DNA from: a virus | Length of the DNA: 39,496 bases | Direction: 5' to 3' (one strand) | IMG/VR virus record: IMGVR_UViG_3300043411_000873 | Span: 1 to 39,496 of that record | Shown here: in pieces, positions 12,983-20,347 of the stretch | Position numbering within the stretch: position 1 is the stretch's first letter | Layout of the letters: the number at the start of each line of letters is the position of its first letter | Made by a program: the position numbers and the translations under genes | The notes under the pieces: generated by a model | Seen by the model: the letters and a program-made list of their open reading frames with translations, nothing else | Told to the model about the DNA's origin: nothing | Database searches by the model: none

Positions 12983-13413
12983 TCCCGCTCCGCCCGTACT
13001 ACTACGCCGCAGCTGCTGTAGCGCTGCTGGCCGCCGTGGGCACGGCGTACACCGTTGGTCGGCTGGACGGCAAGGCACACGAGCGATCGGCCTGCCTGAC
13101 CCGCGAGGCGAAGCGCACGGCGGCTGCGGAGCGCGACCGTACCGAGTGGCGGGCGCAGATCGACGCATGGGAGGCGGAGCGCCGCAGACTTGAGCAGGGG
13201 GCAGCGAATGCCATCGCAGAAATCCGGGTCGAGTACCTGCCGGGCAAGACGATCGTTCGCCGCGAGGTGGTGGAAAAGCCGATCTATTCGGAGTGCAGGA
13301 TAGGCGGGGAAATGCTCAAGACATTGAACGACGCTTTGACTGGACGACCGAGCCATATCGAGCATTCCGATCCGAAAAAACCTTCTCAGGAGGGAATCCC
13401 CGTTTCATTCTGA
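12979..13413 (+). CDS. Rz-like i-spanin, 3' end replaced by an HNH insertion
   Basis: From GTG 12979 (overlapping the endolysin stop) comes one N-terminal transmembrane helix, YYYAAAAVALLAAVGTAYTV, followed by a periplasmic coiled-coil stretch with ERDRTEWRAQIDAWEAERRR and a C-terminal part RIGGEMLKTLNDALTG. This is the inner-membrane spanin layout. The last 30 residues lie inside an HNH gene on the other strand. A related C-terminal segment, SGGLRDTINAALRG, appears beyond the insertion at 13982, showing where the intact gene once continued. The present end probably derives from the invader's flank, so the protein may still work. Confidence 0.7.
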   Translation: MIPLRPYYYAAAAVALLAAVGTAYTVGRLDGKAHERSACLTREAKRTAAAERDRTEWRAQIDAWEAERRRLEQGAANAIAEIRVEYLPGKTIVRREVVEKPIYSECRIGGEMLKTLNDALTGRPSHIEHSDPKKPSQEGIPVSF

Positions 13414-13966
13414 CCCGCAACGTCCCTACTGGAATGCCAAGATGCTCGGCCCATTCAGGCAGGGTCATCGTCAGGCCATGCGCCGTGTGGCGCACATTGT
13501 TTCGGCGGTTGCGGCACTGTGTTTTCTGGTCTGCCCACCGGCAGTTGCCGGGTTCGTAGTCCCCGTCGTTGTTGATCCGGTCGAGGCTGTGCTTTGGCGA
13601 TGGCCTTTGACCCATGTCAGCAAGGAAGTCGCTGAACGAGGCGCGCCACCGATCGCATACGTTGATGCCGCGACCGCCATAGAGCGGATATCGCTTGTTC
13701 TTCTCATTGCAGCAGCGGGCGATCATCCCGGCCCAGGCTTTGTACTCGGGCGTGTTGGTCTTTCCGTGGGTTATGACCCGATCGGCCCAGGCGCATCCGC
13801 ACGATTTGATTTCGCCGGAGCGGAGGGCATACGCGCGAACCTCCGTTTGTTCGCCGCAATCGCATACGCACCGCCAAAGCACGCTCGTTCCACTTCGCCC
13901 GACCGGCTCAATGGCGGTCAGACGGTTGAACTTTTGCCCGGAAATATCAATGGGACGCTGCCACAT
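13316..13966 (-). CDS. HNH homing endonuclease inserted in the spanin gene
   Basis: From ATG 13966 the 216-residue protein begins MWQRPIDISGQKFNRLTAIE, with a Cys cluster WRCVCDCG then SCGCA, likely zinc-binding. The HNH core follows, SLDRINNDGDYEPGNCRWAD, and then a helix-turn-helix-like end, MTLPEWAEHLGIPVGTLRVR. Orientation is opposite to all late genes around it. It interrupts the Rz-like gene and shares about 100 bases with its 3' end. Homing into a lysis gene is unusual but consistent with a spread mechanism that spares essential function. Confidence 0.9.
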   Translation of the reverse strand: MWQRPIDISGQKFNRLTAIEPVGRSGTSVLWRCVCDCGEQTEVRAYALRSGEIKSCGCAWADRVITHGKTNTPEYKAWAGMIARCCNEKNKRYPLYGGRGINVCDRWRASFSDFLADMGQRPSPKHSLDRINNDGDYEPGNCRWADQKTQCRNRRNNVRHTAHGLTMTLPEWAEHLGIPVGTLRVRMKRGFPPEKVFSDRNARYGSVVQSKRRSMS

Positions 13967-14198
13967 AGTTATGACTATAGCATGCAACGCCTTTCTGGCG
14001 GGCTGCGCGACACCATCAACGCCGCCCTGCGCGGCACTCCCGTTGCCGGAGCGCCCGCCGGTGGTGGTGCAGATGGCGTGCCCGCCGGAGCTCCCGACGA
14101 TGGCCGATGACTCGATGGGCGCCGCGGTGACCGCGCTGATGGACGCGGCCGAGACTTATCACATGTGCCGCAGGGCGGCACTGGCAGGGGCGCAGTGA
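13950..14198 (+). CDS. Rz1-like o-spanin lipoprotein
   Basis: The product has a short signal sequence with a lipobox, FLAGC, then a Pro-rich region ending in PERPPVVVQMACPPELP and a helical end. Starts are ATG 13950 (signal MGRCHIVMTIACNAFLAGC) or 13971. This is the outer-membrane partner of Rz, here nested with the i-spanin remnant. The HNH gene ends only a few bases from its start, so its original leader may have been altered. Confidence 0.65.
   Translation: MGRCHIVMTIACNAFLAGCATPSTPPCAALPLPERPPVVVQMACPPELPTMADDSMGAAVTALMDAAETYHMCRRAALAGAQ
13982..14110 (+). pseudogene. Displaced C-terminal fragment of the i-spanin gene
   Basis: The frame MQRLSGGLRDTINAALRG resembles the i-spanin segment RIGGEMLKTLNDALTG at about 13295-13345. 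It is followed by a Pro/Gly/Ala-rich tail. It has no ribosome site of its own and runs in a different frame through the o-spanin gene, as Rz overlaps Rz1 in lambda. Confidence 0.6.
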
Positions 14199-14479
14199 GT
14201 GTCGAGATCGTCGTCGCGGTACAGGTGGCTGTGATGCTCTACGCGGTGCGCTCGGTGTGTGCGCACGATCGTCGCCGGCCGTCACCGGATCGACGCAGGG
14301 CACTGCGACATGTGATGTGGTGGGCGCTGGCCGTGCTGATCGTCGCGGCGGCGCTGCAAATCGAGAGCGGCGGGCGGCGGTACGTGCTCACGCGGGACAT
14401 GTGGCACTGGGGCCTGATCGCGGCAGCCATCACAACGGCGCTCGCGGTTCGCCTGCTGGCGGGAGATCGGAGGCGATGA
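14195..14479 (+). CDS. Holin-like membrane protein with about three transmembrane helices
   Basis: From GTG 14195 (overlapping the o-spanin stop), 94 residues contain hydrophobic stretches VEIVVAVQVAVMLYAV, HVMWWALAVLIVAAAL and WGLIAAAITTALAVRLLAG, with an Arg-rich end. This is the size and topology of a class I holin or a small lysis-associated membrane protein. Confidence 0.6.
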   Translation: MSVEIVVAVQVAVMLYAVRSVCAHDRRRPSPDRRRALRHVMWWALAVLIVAAALQIESGGRRYVLTRDMWHWGLIAAAITTALAVRLLAGDRRR

Positions 14480-14778
14480 TCGATATGGACGGACTGCGCG
14501 AGGCGGTGGCGATGGTCAAAAGCGGGGCGCTCGCGGCGTTCGGCGGAATCGTCGGCTACCTGGTCGATGTCGCCAACAAGGACAAGGCTTTCTCGTGGAT
14601 CGCGTACGTGGTGTTCGTTTTGACCGCGTTTTTCGTCGGGCAGGTGCTCGACTCATGGCTGCCGGGCGATCTACCCGGACGGGGCGGCGTGCTGATGGTC
14701 GCCGGCACTACGGCATACCCCGTGCTTCAGGCTTTGCGCGCTCAAGTGATCAAGATCGTCGAGAAATTCAGCAAGTGA
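14476..14778 (+). CDS. Phage holin, lambda-type fold (putative)
   Basis: ATG 14476 overlaps the previous stop (ATGA). The 100 residues contain ALAAFGGIVGYLVDVANK, WIAYVVFVLTAFFVGQVL and RGGVLMVAGTTAYPVLQAL, giving three membrane segments, then a basic-acidic tail. The pattern fits the phage holin family found next to terminase genes. Two adjacent holin-like genes suggest a holin/antiholin pair. Confidence 0.65.
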   Translation: MIDMDGLREAVAMVKSGALAAFGGIVGYLVDVANKDKAFSWIAYVVFVLTAFFVGQVLDSWLPGDLPGRGGVLMVAGTTAYPVLQALRAQVIKIVEKFSK

Positions 14779-14788
14779 GGATTCGCAC

Positions 14789-14833
14789 ATGGCCGATGCA
14801 CAGACCTACACGCTGACCGCGCCGAATTCGTGA
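14789..14833 (+). CDS. Possible 14-residue leader peptide
   Basis: MADAQTYTLTAPNS opens at ATG 14789 and stops overlapping the GTG of the next gene. It is probably a coupling leader or a gene remnant. Confidence 0.25.
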   Translation: MADAQTYTLTAPNS

Positions 14834-15018
14834 CGCGCCCTCGCTGCCCGCACTGCGATGAACCGATGTACGAGGGCACGCGGGAGCTGTTGAGGTGGGC
14901 GAAACAGGTGGGCTACGACACAGCAATGCAGGAGGTAGGTATGGCACGCAAACCGGCACCGGGGCCGACTCTGAAAGAAAAGGTCGCAAAGCAGCGGAAT
15001 CCGCGCGTTCGGAAATGA
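14830..15018 (+). CDS. Hypothetical 62-residue protein
   Basis: VTRPRCPHCDEPMYEGTREL has one CxxC pair and a helical basic end rich in Lys and Pro. GTG 14830 has no clear ribosome site of its own, which fits coupling to the short peptide before it. Confidence 0.5.
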   Translation: MTRPRCPHCDEPMYEGTRELLRWAKQVGYDTAMQEVGMARKPAPGPTLKEKVAKQRNPRVRK

Positions 15019-15021
15019 ACG

Positions 15022-15333
15022 ATGGCTGGTGGCCGGTCGCTGGTCCGCCTCGACCCGGTGCATCGTGGGAAGCGGATCGAGGTGTGGCAGGCGCGGGCCT
15101 ATTCCGTACCTGTCGATCCGCTTCTGCCGCTAGAGCGGATGACGGAGCCGTACACGGCCGTGGCGACGATCACGATCGACGCGGGCACGGCGTATGTGCA
15201 GGGGATGCACGGAGAGATGTCGCGGGCGATCATGCGGAGCTTCCGCGCACGCCTGCGCGCGATCGGTGTGTCGCGGATTAGGTGGCAGCGCCAGCGTGCG
15301 CGGGGCGTGAAGCAGGTAGAACAGGAGGCATGA
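15022..15333 (+). CDS. Hypothetical 103-residue protein
   Basis: MAGGRSLVRLDPVHRGKRIE is followed by a beta-rich middle, YTAVATITIDAGTAYVQGMH, and a basic helical end. I do not recognise a family. It sits between the holins and the HNH/terminase block. Confidence 0.55.
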   Translation: MAGGRSLVRLDPVHRGKRIEVWQARAYSVPVDPLLPLERMTEPYTAVATITIDAGTAYVQGMHGEMSRAIMRSFRARLRAIGVSRIRWQRQRARGVKQVEQEA

Positions 15334-15372
15334 GATGGCGCTTCCGAAGCGGCCGACCGTGCGCGTGCAGTA

Positions 15373-15708
15373 ATGCCACGGCGCGCCCCACAGCACCGGG
15401 CATATGTACCCGCTGCCCGCACGCATGCGCCCAAGCAGGAAAGCAGGCAAAAGCGGCGCGCGCTGCATACGGGCTCGAAGGCCTGGCGCACGTTGCGCGC
15501 TGTAGTGCTGGCCGATGAGCTGTACCTATGCCGGCAGTGCGGCCGGTACGGCGATCACGTAGATCACATCAACGGCGATCCGGCAGACAACACGCGAGCA
15601 AACCTCGCGGTGCTGTGCCGTGCATGCCACGCAACCAAGACGGCGAAGGAAGATGGCGGGTTCGGAAATCGTAAGCGAGCTGCGGCAGATCCGGCGCGCA
15701 ATGGGTGA
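15373..15708 (+). CDS. HNH endonuclease next to terminase
   Basis: The 111-residue protein carries LCRQCGRYGDHVDHINGDPA then NLAVLCRACHATKTAKE, a compact HNH motif with two zinc-binding CxxC pairs. HNH proteins directly before small terminase are common in cos phages and, in the HK97 group, are needed for terminase cutting. This one is therefore likely part of packaging and not a selfish homing enzyme like the two others here. Confidence 0.85.
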   Translation: MPRRAPQHRAYVPAARTHAPKQESRQKRRALHTGSKAWRTLRAVVLADELYLCRQCGRYGDHVDHINGDPADNTRANLAVLCRACHATKTAKEDGGFGNRKRAAADPARNG

Positions 15709-15835
15709 GCTAGTCGAGCTGCAGCGTGCCATGATCGCGGTACTGGCAGCAGACGATGAGCAGCCCGATGGGCCGCTGTATGACCTAGACGGCGCAGCCT
15801 GTGGCCGTGAGCGGGATCAGACGCAGCCGCTGTGA
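15653..15835 (+). CDS. Hypothetical 60-residue protein
   Basis: MAGSEIVSELRQIRRAMGEL is a short helical segment followed by an acidic end. A GAAGGAAG site precedes ATG 15653, and the gene overlaps the HNH gene. Function unknown. Confidence 0.55.
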   Translation: MAGSEIVSELRQIRRAMGELVELQRAMIAVLAADDEQPDGPLYDLDGAACGRERDQTQPL

Positions 15836-15927
15836 CCCTGGGGGGGTGGGCGAAAGTCTGGGGCGGTCGCGCCACGGTACGCGCACCCCGCTCCGCTTAC
15901 GTCTCCACAAAATGAGAACCGATCGCA
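15836..15927 (+). other. Non-coding gap before terS, candidate cos region
   Basis: The 92-base gap starts with a run of seven G and reads GGTGGGCGAAAGTCTGGGGC. The sequence GGGTGGGxxAAAGTCTGGGG recurs in this position in many HK97-like phages with P27-type terminase, from memory. It is the best candidate for the packaging site. The nick positions cannot be fixed from sequence alone. Confidence 0.45.
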
Positions 15928-16311
15928 ATGGCCAGACCACGCACGCCGACCGCGGTGCTAGACGCCCGAGGTGCATTCCGCCGCAACCCGCAGAGGCGGC
16001 GCGATGGTGAGCCAGAATCGCGCGACCCGTTGGGGTCTGCGCCTGACCGGCTGACGGATGTCGAGCGGCAGTGCTGGCTGGAAATAGCAGACAGCGCGCC
16101 GACGGGGGTGCTGACCAGGGCCGACCGGCTGACGGTAGAGCAGGCGTCGCGGCTGCTCGCACTGGATCTGGCTGGTGATCTGTCGAGCAGTGACCGCAAA
16201 CTGTTTCTCTCGGTGCTCGGCAAGTTGGGGCTGAACCCATCTGACCGGGCGCGATTGTCGATCCCGAAAGCGCAGGTAGATGAAAACCCATTCGCTGCGC
16301 TCCGTAAATGA
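15928..16311 (+). CDS. Terminase small subunit, P27-type
   Basis: The 127-residue protein begins MARPRTPTAVLDARGAFRRN with the basic N terminus typical of P27 small terminases, then PDRLTDVERQCWLEIADSAP and a C-terminal FLSVLGKLGLNPSDRARL, the conserved family end. It recognises cos or pac DNA and hands it to the large subunit, whose gene overlaps by 32 bases. Confidence 0.88.
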   Translation: MARPRTPTAVLDARGAFRRNPQRRRDGEPESRDPLGSAPDRLTDVERQCWLEIADSAPTGVLTRADRLTVEQASRLLALDLAGDLSSSDRKLFLSVLGKLGLNPSDRARLSIPKAQVDENPFAALRK

Positions 16312-17980
16312 CTATGCGCGCCGGGTGGTCGCCGGGAAGATTCTGGCTGGGCAGTGGGTGCGGCTGGCTTGCCAGCGGCATCTGGACGATCTGAAGGCGG
16401 CAGAGAAGCCGGGAGCGCGGTGGCGGTTCGATGCGGCCGAGGGGCTGCGCATCGTTCGGTTCATCGAGTGCTTGCCACACACGAAGGACCGATGGGCCGC
16501 GAAACGGCAGAGGCTAGTGCTTGAGCCGTGGCAGGCGTGGGTGGTGGCGTGCGTTTTCGGTTGGCTGCGCAACGGCCCCGGCAAGGTGCGCCGGTTCCGC
16601 GAGGCCTATATCGAGGTGCCGCGAAAAAACGGCAAGTCGCACCTGGCCGCCGGCATCGGCCTGGCGTGCATGGTGGCCGACGGGGTGCATGGGGCCGAGG
16701 TTTACTCGGGCGCGACGACCGAGAAGCAGGCTTGGGAGGTGTTCCGGCCTGCGCGGATCATGGCGAAGAACACGCCGCAGTTGTGCGAGCACTACGGGAT
16801 CGAGGTGAACGCCTCGAACCTGCTGCGCCTGTCGGACTATGCGCGCTTCGAGCCGCTGATCGGCAAGCCCGGCGATGGCGCCTCGCCGTCGTGCGCGATC
16901 GTGGATGAGTTCCACGAGCACGACTCGCCAGACCTTTACGACACGATGATGACCGGCATGGGAGCTCGGGAGCAGCCGCTTATGCTGGTGATCACCACGG
17001 CAGGCACAAACGTCGCCGGCCCATGCTACGAGAAGCGCGTTGAGGTCCAGCGGATGCTTGATGGCAGCGTCCCGGCTGATCGGCTGTTTGGCGTCATCTA
17101 CACGATCGACGAGGGCGACGACTGGAGGGACCGCAAGGTCTGGGAGAAAGCGAATCCAAATCTTGGCGTGAGCGTTTCCGAGGACTACCTCGAGGCGCAG
17201 GTCGAGCAGGCGATTCGCCAGCCGAGCAAGCAGAGCACCGTGTTGTGCAAGCACTTCAATGTGTGGACCGGTGCCAAATCGGCATGGATCAACATGGAGA
17301 AGTGGCGGGCGTGCGCCGATCCGACGATCACGCGCGAGCGGTTCAGCCGCGACCCGTGTCATATCGGGCTTGACCTCGCGACGCGGATCGACATCGCGGC
17401 GCGCGTGGAGCTGTTCCGGCGCACCGTGGACGGGCTGACGCACTATTACTGTGTCCCTGCGTTCTATGTGCCCGAGTCGGCGCTGCAGGCCGCGAAGAAC
17501 GCGCAGGCCTATCGCGGATGGGCAACGGCTGGGCATTTGCAGATTGTTGACGGCGACGAGATCGACTTCGCCGGCATCCAGAACGAGATCCTCGAACTGG
17601 CGCCGCAGCTCACGCTCACCGACCTGGCGTATGACCCGTGGCAGGCGACGCAACTGGCGCAGGCGCTGCGCGAACAGGGCGTTGATGCTGTCGAGTTTCG
17701 CAACACCGTGGCGAACATGTCTCCGGCGATGCGCGAGCTAGAGGCCGCAATTATGTCAGGCCGATTCCATCATGACGGAAATCCTGTGATGTCGTGGATG
17801 GCGGCGAACGTAGTGGCGAAGTCCGACGCGAAGGACAACATTTTTCCTCGCAAGGAGCTGCCTGACAACAAGATCGACGGGATTGTCGCGCTGTTGATGG
17901 CGATGGGTCGCGCGATGCTCGTGGATCAAGGGTTCGATTTCGACGCGGCCGTGGCCGCTGTCTCGCTGAGGTACAGTTGA
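16280..17980 (+). CDS. Terminase large subunit
   Basis: The 566-residue ATPase-nuclease contains the Walker A-like AYIEVPRKNGKSHLAA (about residues 110-125) and Walker B CAIVDEFHEH. The adenine-sensing region is before it (LEPWQAWVV), and the nuclease part has the acidic cluster HIGLDLATRIDIAA and KELPDNKIDGIVALLMAMGR near the end. Length and motifs match the HK97-type Terminase_1 family, pointing to cos-type packaging. Confidence 0.95.
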   Translation: MKTHSLRSVNDYARRVVAGKILAGQWVRLACQRHLDDLKAAEKPGARWRFDAAEGLRIVRFIECLPHTKDRWAAKRQRLVLEPWQAWVVACVFGWLRNGPGKVRRFREAYIEVPRKNGKSHLAAGIGLACMVADGVHGAEVYSGATTEKQAWEVFRPARIMAKNTPQLCEHYGIEVNASNLLRLSDYARFEPLIGKPGDGASPSCAIVDEFHEHDSPDLYDTMMTGMGAREQPLMLVITTAGTNVAGPCYEKRVEVQRMLDGSVPADRLFGVIYTIDEGDDWRDRKVWEKANPNLGVSVSEDYLEAQVEQAIRQPSKQSTVLCKHFNVWTGAKSAWINMEKWRACADPTITRERFSRDPCHIGLDLATRIDIAARVELFRRTVDGLTHYYCVPAFYVPESALQAAKNAQAYRGWATAGHLQIVDGDEIDFAGIQNEILELAPQLTLTDLAYDPWQATQLAQALREQGVDAVEFRNTVANMSPAMRELEAAIMSGRFHHDGNPVMSWMAANVVAKSDAKDNIFPRKELPDNKIDGIVALLMAMGRAMLVDQGFDFDAAVAAVSLRYS

Positions 17981-19494
17981 TGGCGCTACAGGATACCGAC
18001 GGATTCATCCGCCGCGTGTTGTCGCGCGTCAGCGGCATGTTTGTACGCCGCGGCGAGCAAAGTGCTGGGCCGGTGGCCTATGCCGAGTCGGCGGCGAAAC
18101 CCGTCACGTTCGACACGGCGATGCAGGTGTCTGCATTTTGGGCGTGCGCGCGCCTGATTTCCGAGACCGTTGCCGGATTGCCGCTCACTATGTATCGGGT
18201 GGGAGGAGCAACCCGCGTGGCCGAGTCGGAACATGCGCTGATCCGGCTTCTGCAGTACCGGCCGAACCAGTATCAGAACAGGGTCGAATTCTTCGAGACA
18301 CTGACCTTGCAGCTGTGTACTGCGGGGAACGCTTATGCGCGGATAGTGCGTGATGCGGCTGGCAGAATTGGGAGCCTCACGCCGATGATGGCGGCGCAGA
18401 CCACCCCGACGCTGCTGGCGGATGGGTCGGTTGTATATATGCATCAGTCTGATGATGGCGTTGCCGTGTTGGCCAGCGAAAACGTGTGGCACGTAAAGTT
18501 GTTTGGCAACGGCATCATCGGCCTGTCGCCGCTCGACTATGCGCGCAATGCATTGTCGTTGGTGCAGGCGGGCGAGTCGCGGGCGATGGCCACGTTCCGC
18601 AACGGCGCCAAGCCTTCCGGCCTGCTCATGGTCGATGCTGCGCTGAACAAGCAGCAGCGCGCAGAGATCCGGGCGTCGTTCGCTGATTTGGCGGAAGGCA
18701 ACACGGACTCGCTGATTGTGCTGGACAAGTTCATGAAGTATCAGGCCGTGAGCATGACGCCGCATGATGTTGAGTTGCTGGCGTCGCGGCGGTTTCAGAT
18801 GGAGGACATCGCCCGGTTTATGGGCGTGCCATCGGTGCTGATCAACGACAGTTCGCAGGCGACGGCGTGGGGGACAGGCATCCGGGCGATCATCGAGGGA
18901 TGGTACAAGCTCGGTCTGCGGCCGTACCTCGAACGGTTTGAGGCAAGCGCGCGCACGTCGCTGTTGTCCACGCAGGATCGCGAAAAGTTCGAGCTGGAGT
19001 TTGATTTTGACGGGCTGTTGCGCGTGGACGCGCCGACGAGAATGGATGGATATCAGAAGGCCATCAACTCGGGGCAGATGACGCCGAACGAGGCGCGGAT
19101 GGAGGAAGGGCGCGCACCGCTGGCAGGAGGGGACGCCCTGTTGATACAGGGCGCGACGGTGCCGCTGACGATGGCTGGTCAGGTCGGACAGATCCCGGTG
19201 AAGTCGGACGATGAACGGCGTGATGTAAATGTTGTCCTGAACTCGGCGCCTATCTCGCTCACGATGCCGGAGGTGAAGGCCTCGCCGGTGAGCGTGCATG
19301 TAGAGGCTGCCGTTCCGCCGTCGCCCGACCCGTTGTCGGGATCGGTCGTGCGTGAGGTATTGGAGCGCGACGAGAACGGAACGCCGATGAAAACCATCAC
19401 GCGCAACGTGGTGGATCGAACAATTACCGAGGTTGTCGAGTGGGACGATTATGGCGTCCCTGTGCGGACTGAAACGCGGCCGGCTGGAGGGTGA
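17980..19494 (+). CDS. Portal protein, HK97 family
   Basis: ATG 17980 overlaps the terminase stop (TGATG). The protein shows the family pattern: VSAFWACARLISETVAGLPL, LIRLLQYRPNQYQNRVEFFE, RNGAKPSGLLMVD, FQMEDIARFMGVPSVLIND and GQMTPNEARMEEGRAPLAGG. The last 110 residues are an extended tail, ending in a Thr-rich part (RNVVDRTITEVVEWDDYG), longer than the usual portal end. It forms the dodecameric DNA channel. Confidence 0.95.
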   Translation: MALQDTDGFIRRVLSRVSGMFVRRGEQSAGPVAYAESAAKPVTFDTAMQVSAFWACARLISETVAGLPLTMYRVGGATRVAESEHALIRLLQYRPNQYQNRVEFFETLTLQLCTAGNAYARIVRDAAGRIGSLTPMMAAQTTPTLLADGSVVYMHQSDDGVAVLASENVWHVKLFGNGIIGLSPLDYARNALSLVQAGESRAMATFRNGAKPSGLLMVDAALNKQQRAEIRASFADLAEGNTDSLIVLDKFMKYQAVSMTPHDVELLASRRFQMEDIARFMGVPSVLINDSSQATAWGTGIRAIIEGWYKLGLRPYLERFEASARTSLLSTQDREKFELEFDFDGLLRVDAPTRMDGYQKAINSGQMTPNEARMEEGRAPLAGGDALLIQGATVPLTMAGQVGQIPVKSDDERRDVNVVLNSAPISLTMPEVKASPVSVHVEAAVPPSPDPLSGSVVREVLERDENGTPMKTITRNVVDRTITEVVEWDDYGVPVRTETRPAGG

Positions 19495-19498
19495 CAGG

Positions 19499-19870
19499 AT
19501 GGATTACGGGGCTGACACGAAAACCGCCCGCATGCAGGCGGTGGCGGACATGATTGATGCTGCGTCCGGGCCGGGCAAGGTGGTGCTTGGCACGACGGGC
19601 ATGGCGACGGTGTTGGTAGAAGTTCCGCTGGCGGACCCGTGCGGCACTGTATCGGGTGACACGCTGACGCTGGATCTTGATCCTGTGGTTGAGGCGGAGG
19701 CTGTGGCGGCGGGGAATATTGCGGCTGCGGTGATCACGGACGGGGACGGCAACGTGGTGTGTGGCGCCATGAGCGCCGGCACGTCTGGGACGGACGTGGT
19801 TGTGGACAACGTGGCCGTTGCTGTTGGTCAGATCGTGCGCGTCACAGTCGGCACGATCACGCACGCATGA
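19499..19870 (+). CDS. Hypothetical 123-residue virion-region protein
   Basis: MDYGADTKTARMQAVADMID has a good site upstream (GAGGGTGACAGG). The rest is beta-rich and low in charge: LVEVPLADPCGTVSGDTLTL and a Gly/Ala/Val-rich end. The composition suggests a virion protein, but the family is unknown to me. Confidence 0.6.
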   Translation: MDYGADTKTARMQAVADMIDAASGPGKVVLGTTGMATVLVEVPLADPCGTVSGDTLTLDLDPVVEAEAVAAGNIAAAVITDGDGNVVCGAMSAGTSGTDVVVDNVAVAVGQIVRVTVGTITHA

Positions 19871-19880
19871 GGCACGAGTA

Positions 19881-20135
19881 ATGGCCCTTGTTCTCCGGCA
19901 CCAGACCCCGCAGCAGTTTGCCGTGAGGCTGCGCGCGCGGTTTCGTGCTGCGGATCGGCGCGAGGCTGCGCGGATTGCGACGTGGATCATGGATCGGCTG
20001 GACGCCGGCGACATCACGGACGCGCAGATGCGCGCGGTGTTTGGCCTGACGCTGGCGCAGTGGTCTGCGCTCAAGACGCGGCTGACGGCCATGCGCACGG
20101 CGTACAGAGCGATCGAAGCGGCGAGGGGGGAGTGA
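19881..20135 (+). CDS. Hypothetical 84-residue protein
   Basis: MALVLRHQTPQQFAVRLRAR is basic and helical, with WIMDRLDAGDITDAQMRAVF. It is a recurrent small gene after portal in related phages, as far as I recall. The stop overlaps the next start. Confidence 0.6.
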   Translation: MALVLRHQTPQQFAVRLRARFRAADRREAARIATWIMDRLDAGDITDAQMRAVFGLTLAQWSALKTRLTAMRTAYRAIEAARGE

Positions 20136-20347
20136 TGGTTGTCGAGGTTGATTCCATACATGGCAGCAAGCAGCGGATGATTTTCTACCGCATCACGGAC
20201 GATGCAGGGGGTGTGCATCAGTACGGCCCGGTGATCACGATCGACCCGGCGTTCGACCCCGAGGCGCACAAGGCAGTGGTGCTGGCGAAGATGCAGGAAA
20301 GTCTCGCCGCGCAGGAGTTCGATGCGTTGCTGGGGGCGGGTGACTGA
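20135..20347 (+). CDS. Hypothetical 70-residue protein
   Basis: MVVEVDSIHGSKQRMIFYRI then GPVITIDPAFDPEAHKAVV suggests a small beta domain with a helical end. It overlaps its neighbours at both ends. No function is visible. Confidence 0.6.
   Translation: MVVEVDSIHGSKQRMIFYRITDDAGGVHQYGPVITIDPAFDPEAHKAVVLAKMQESLAAQEFDALLGAGD

Noticed and set aside
16514-17653. 379-codon leftward frame under the large terminase
   Set aside because: It is an antisense shadow of the terminase and has no recognisable domain.
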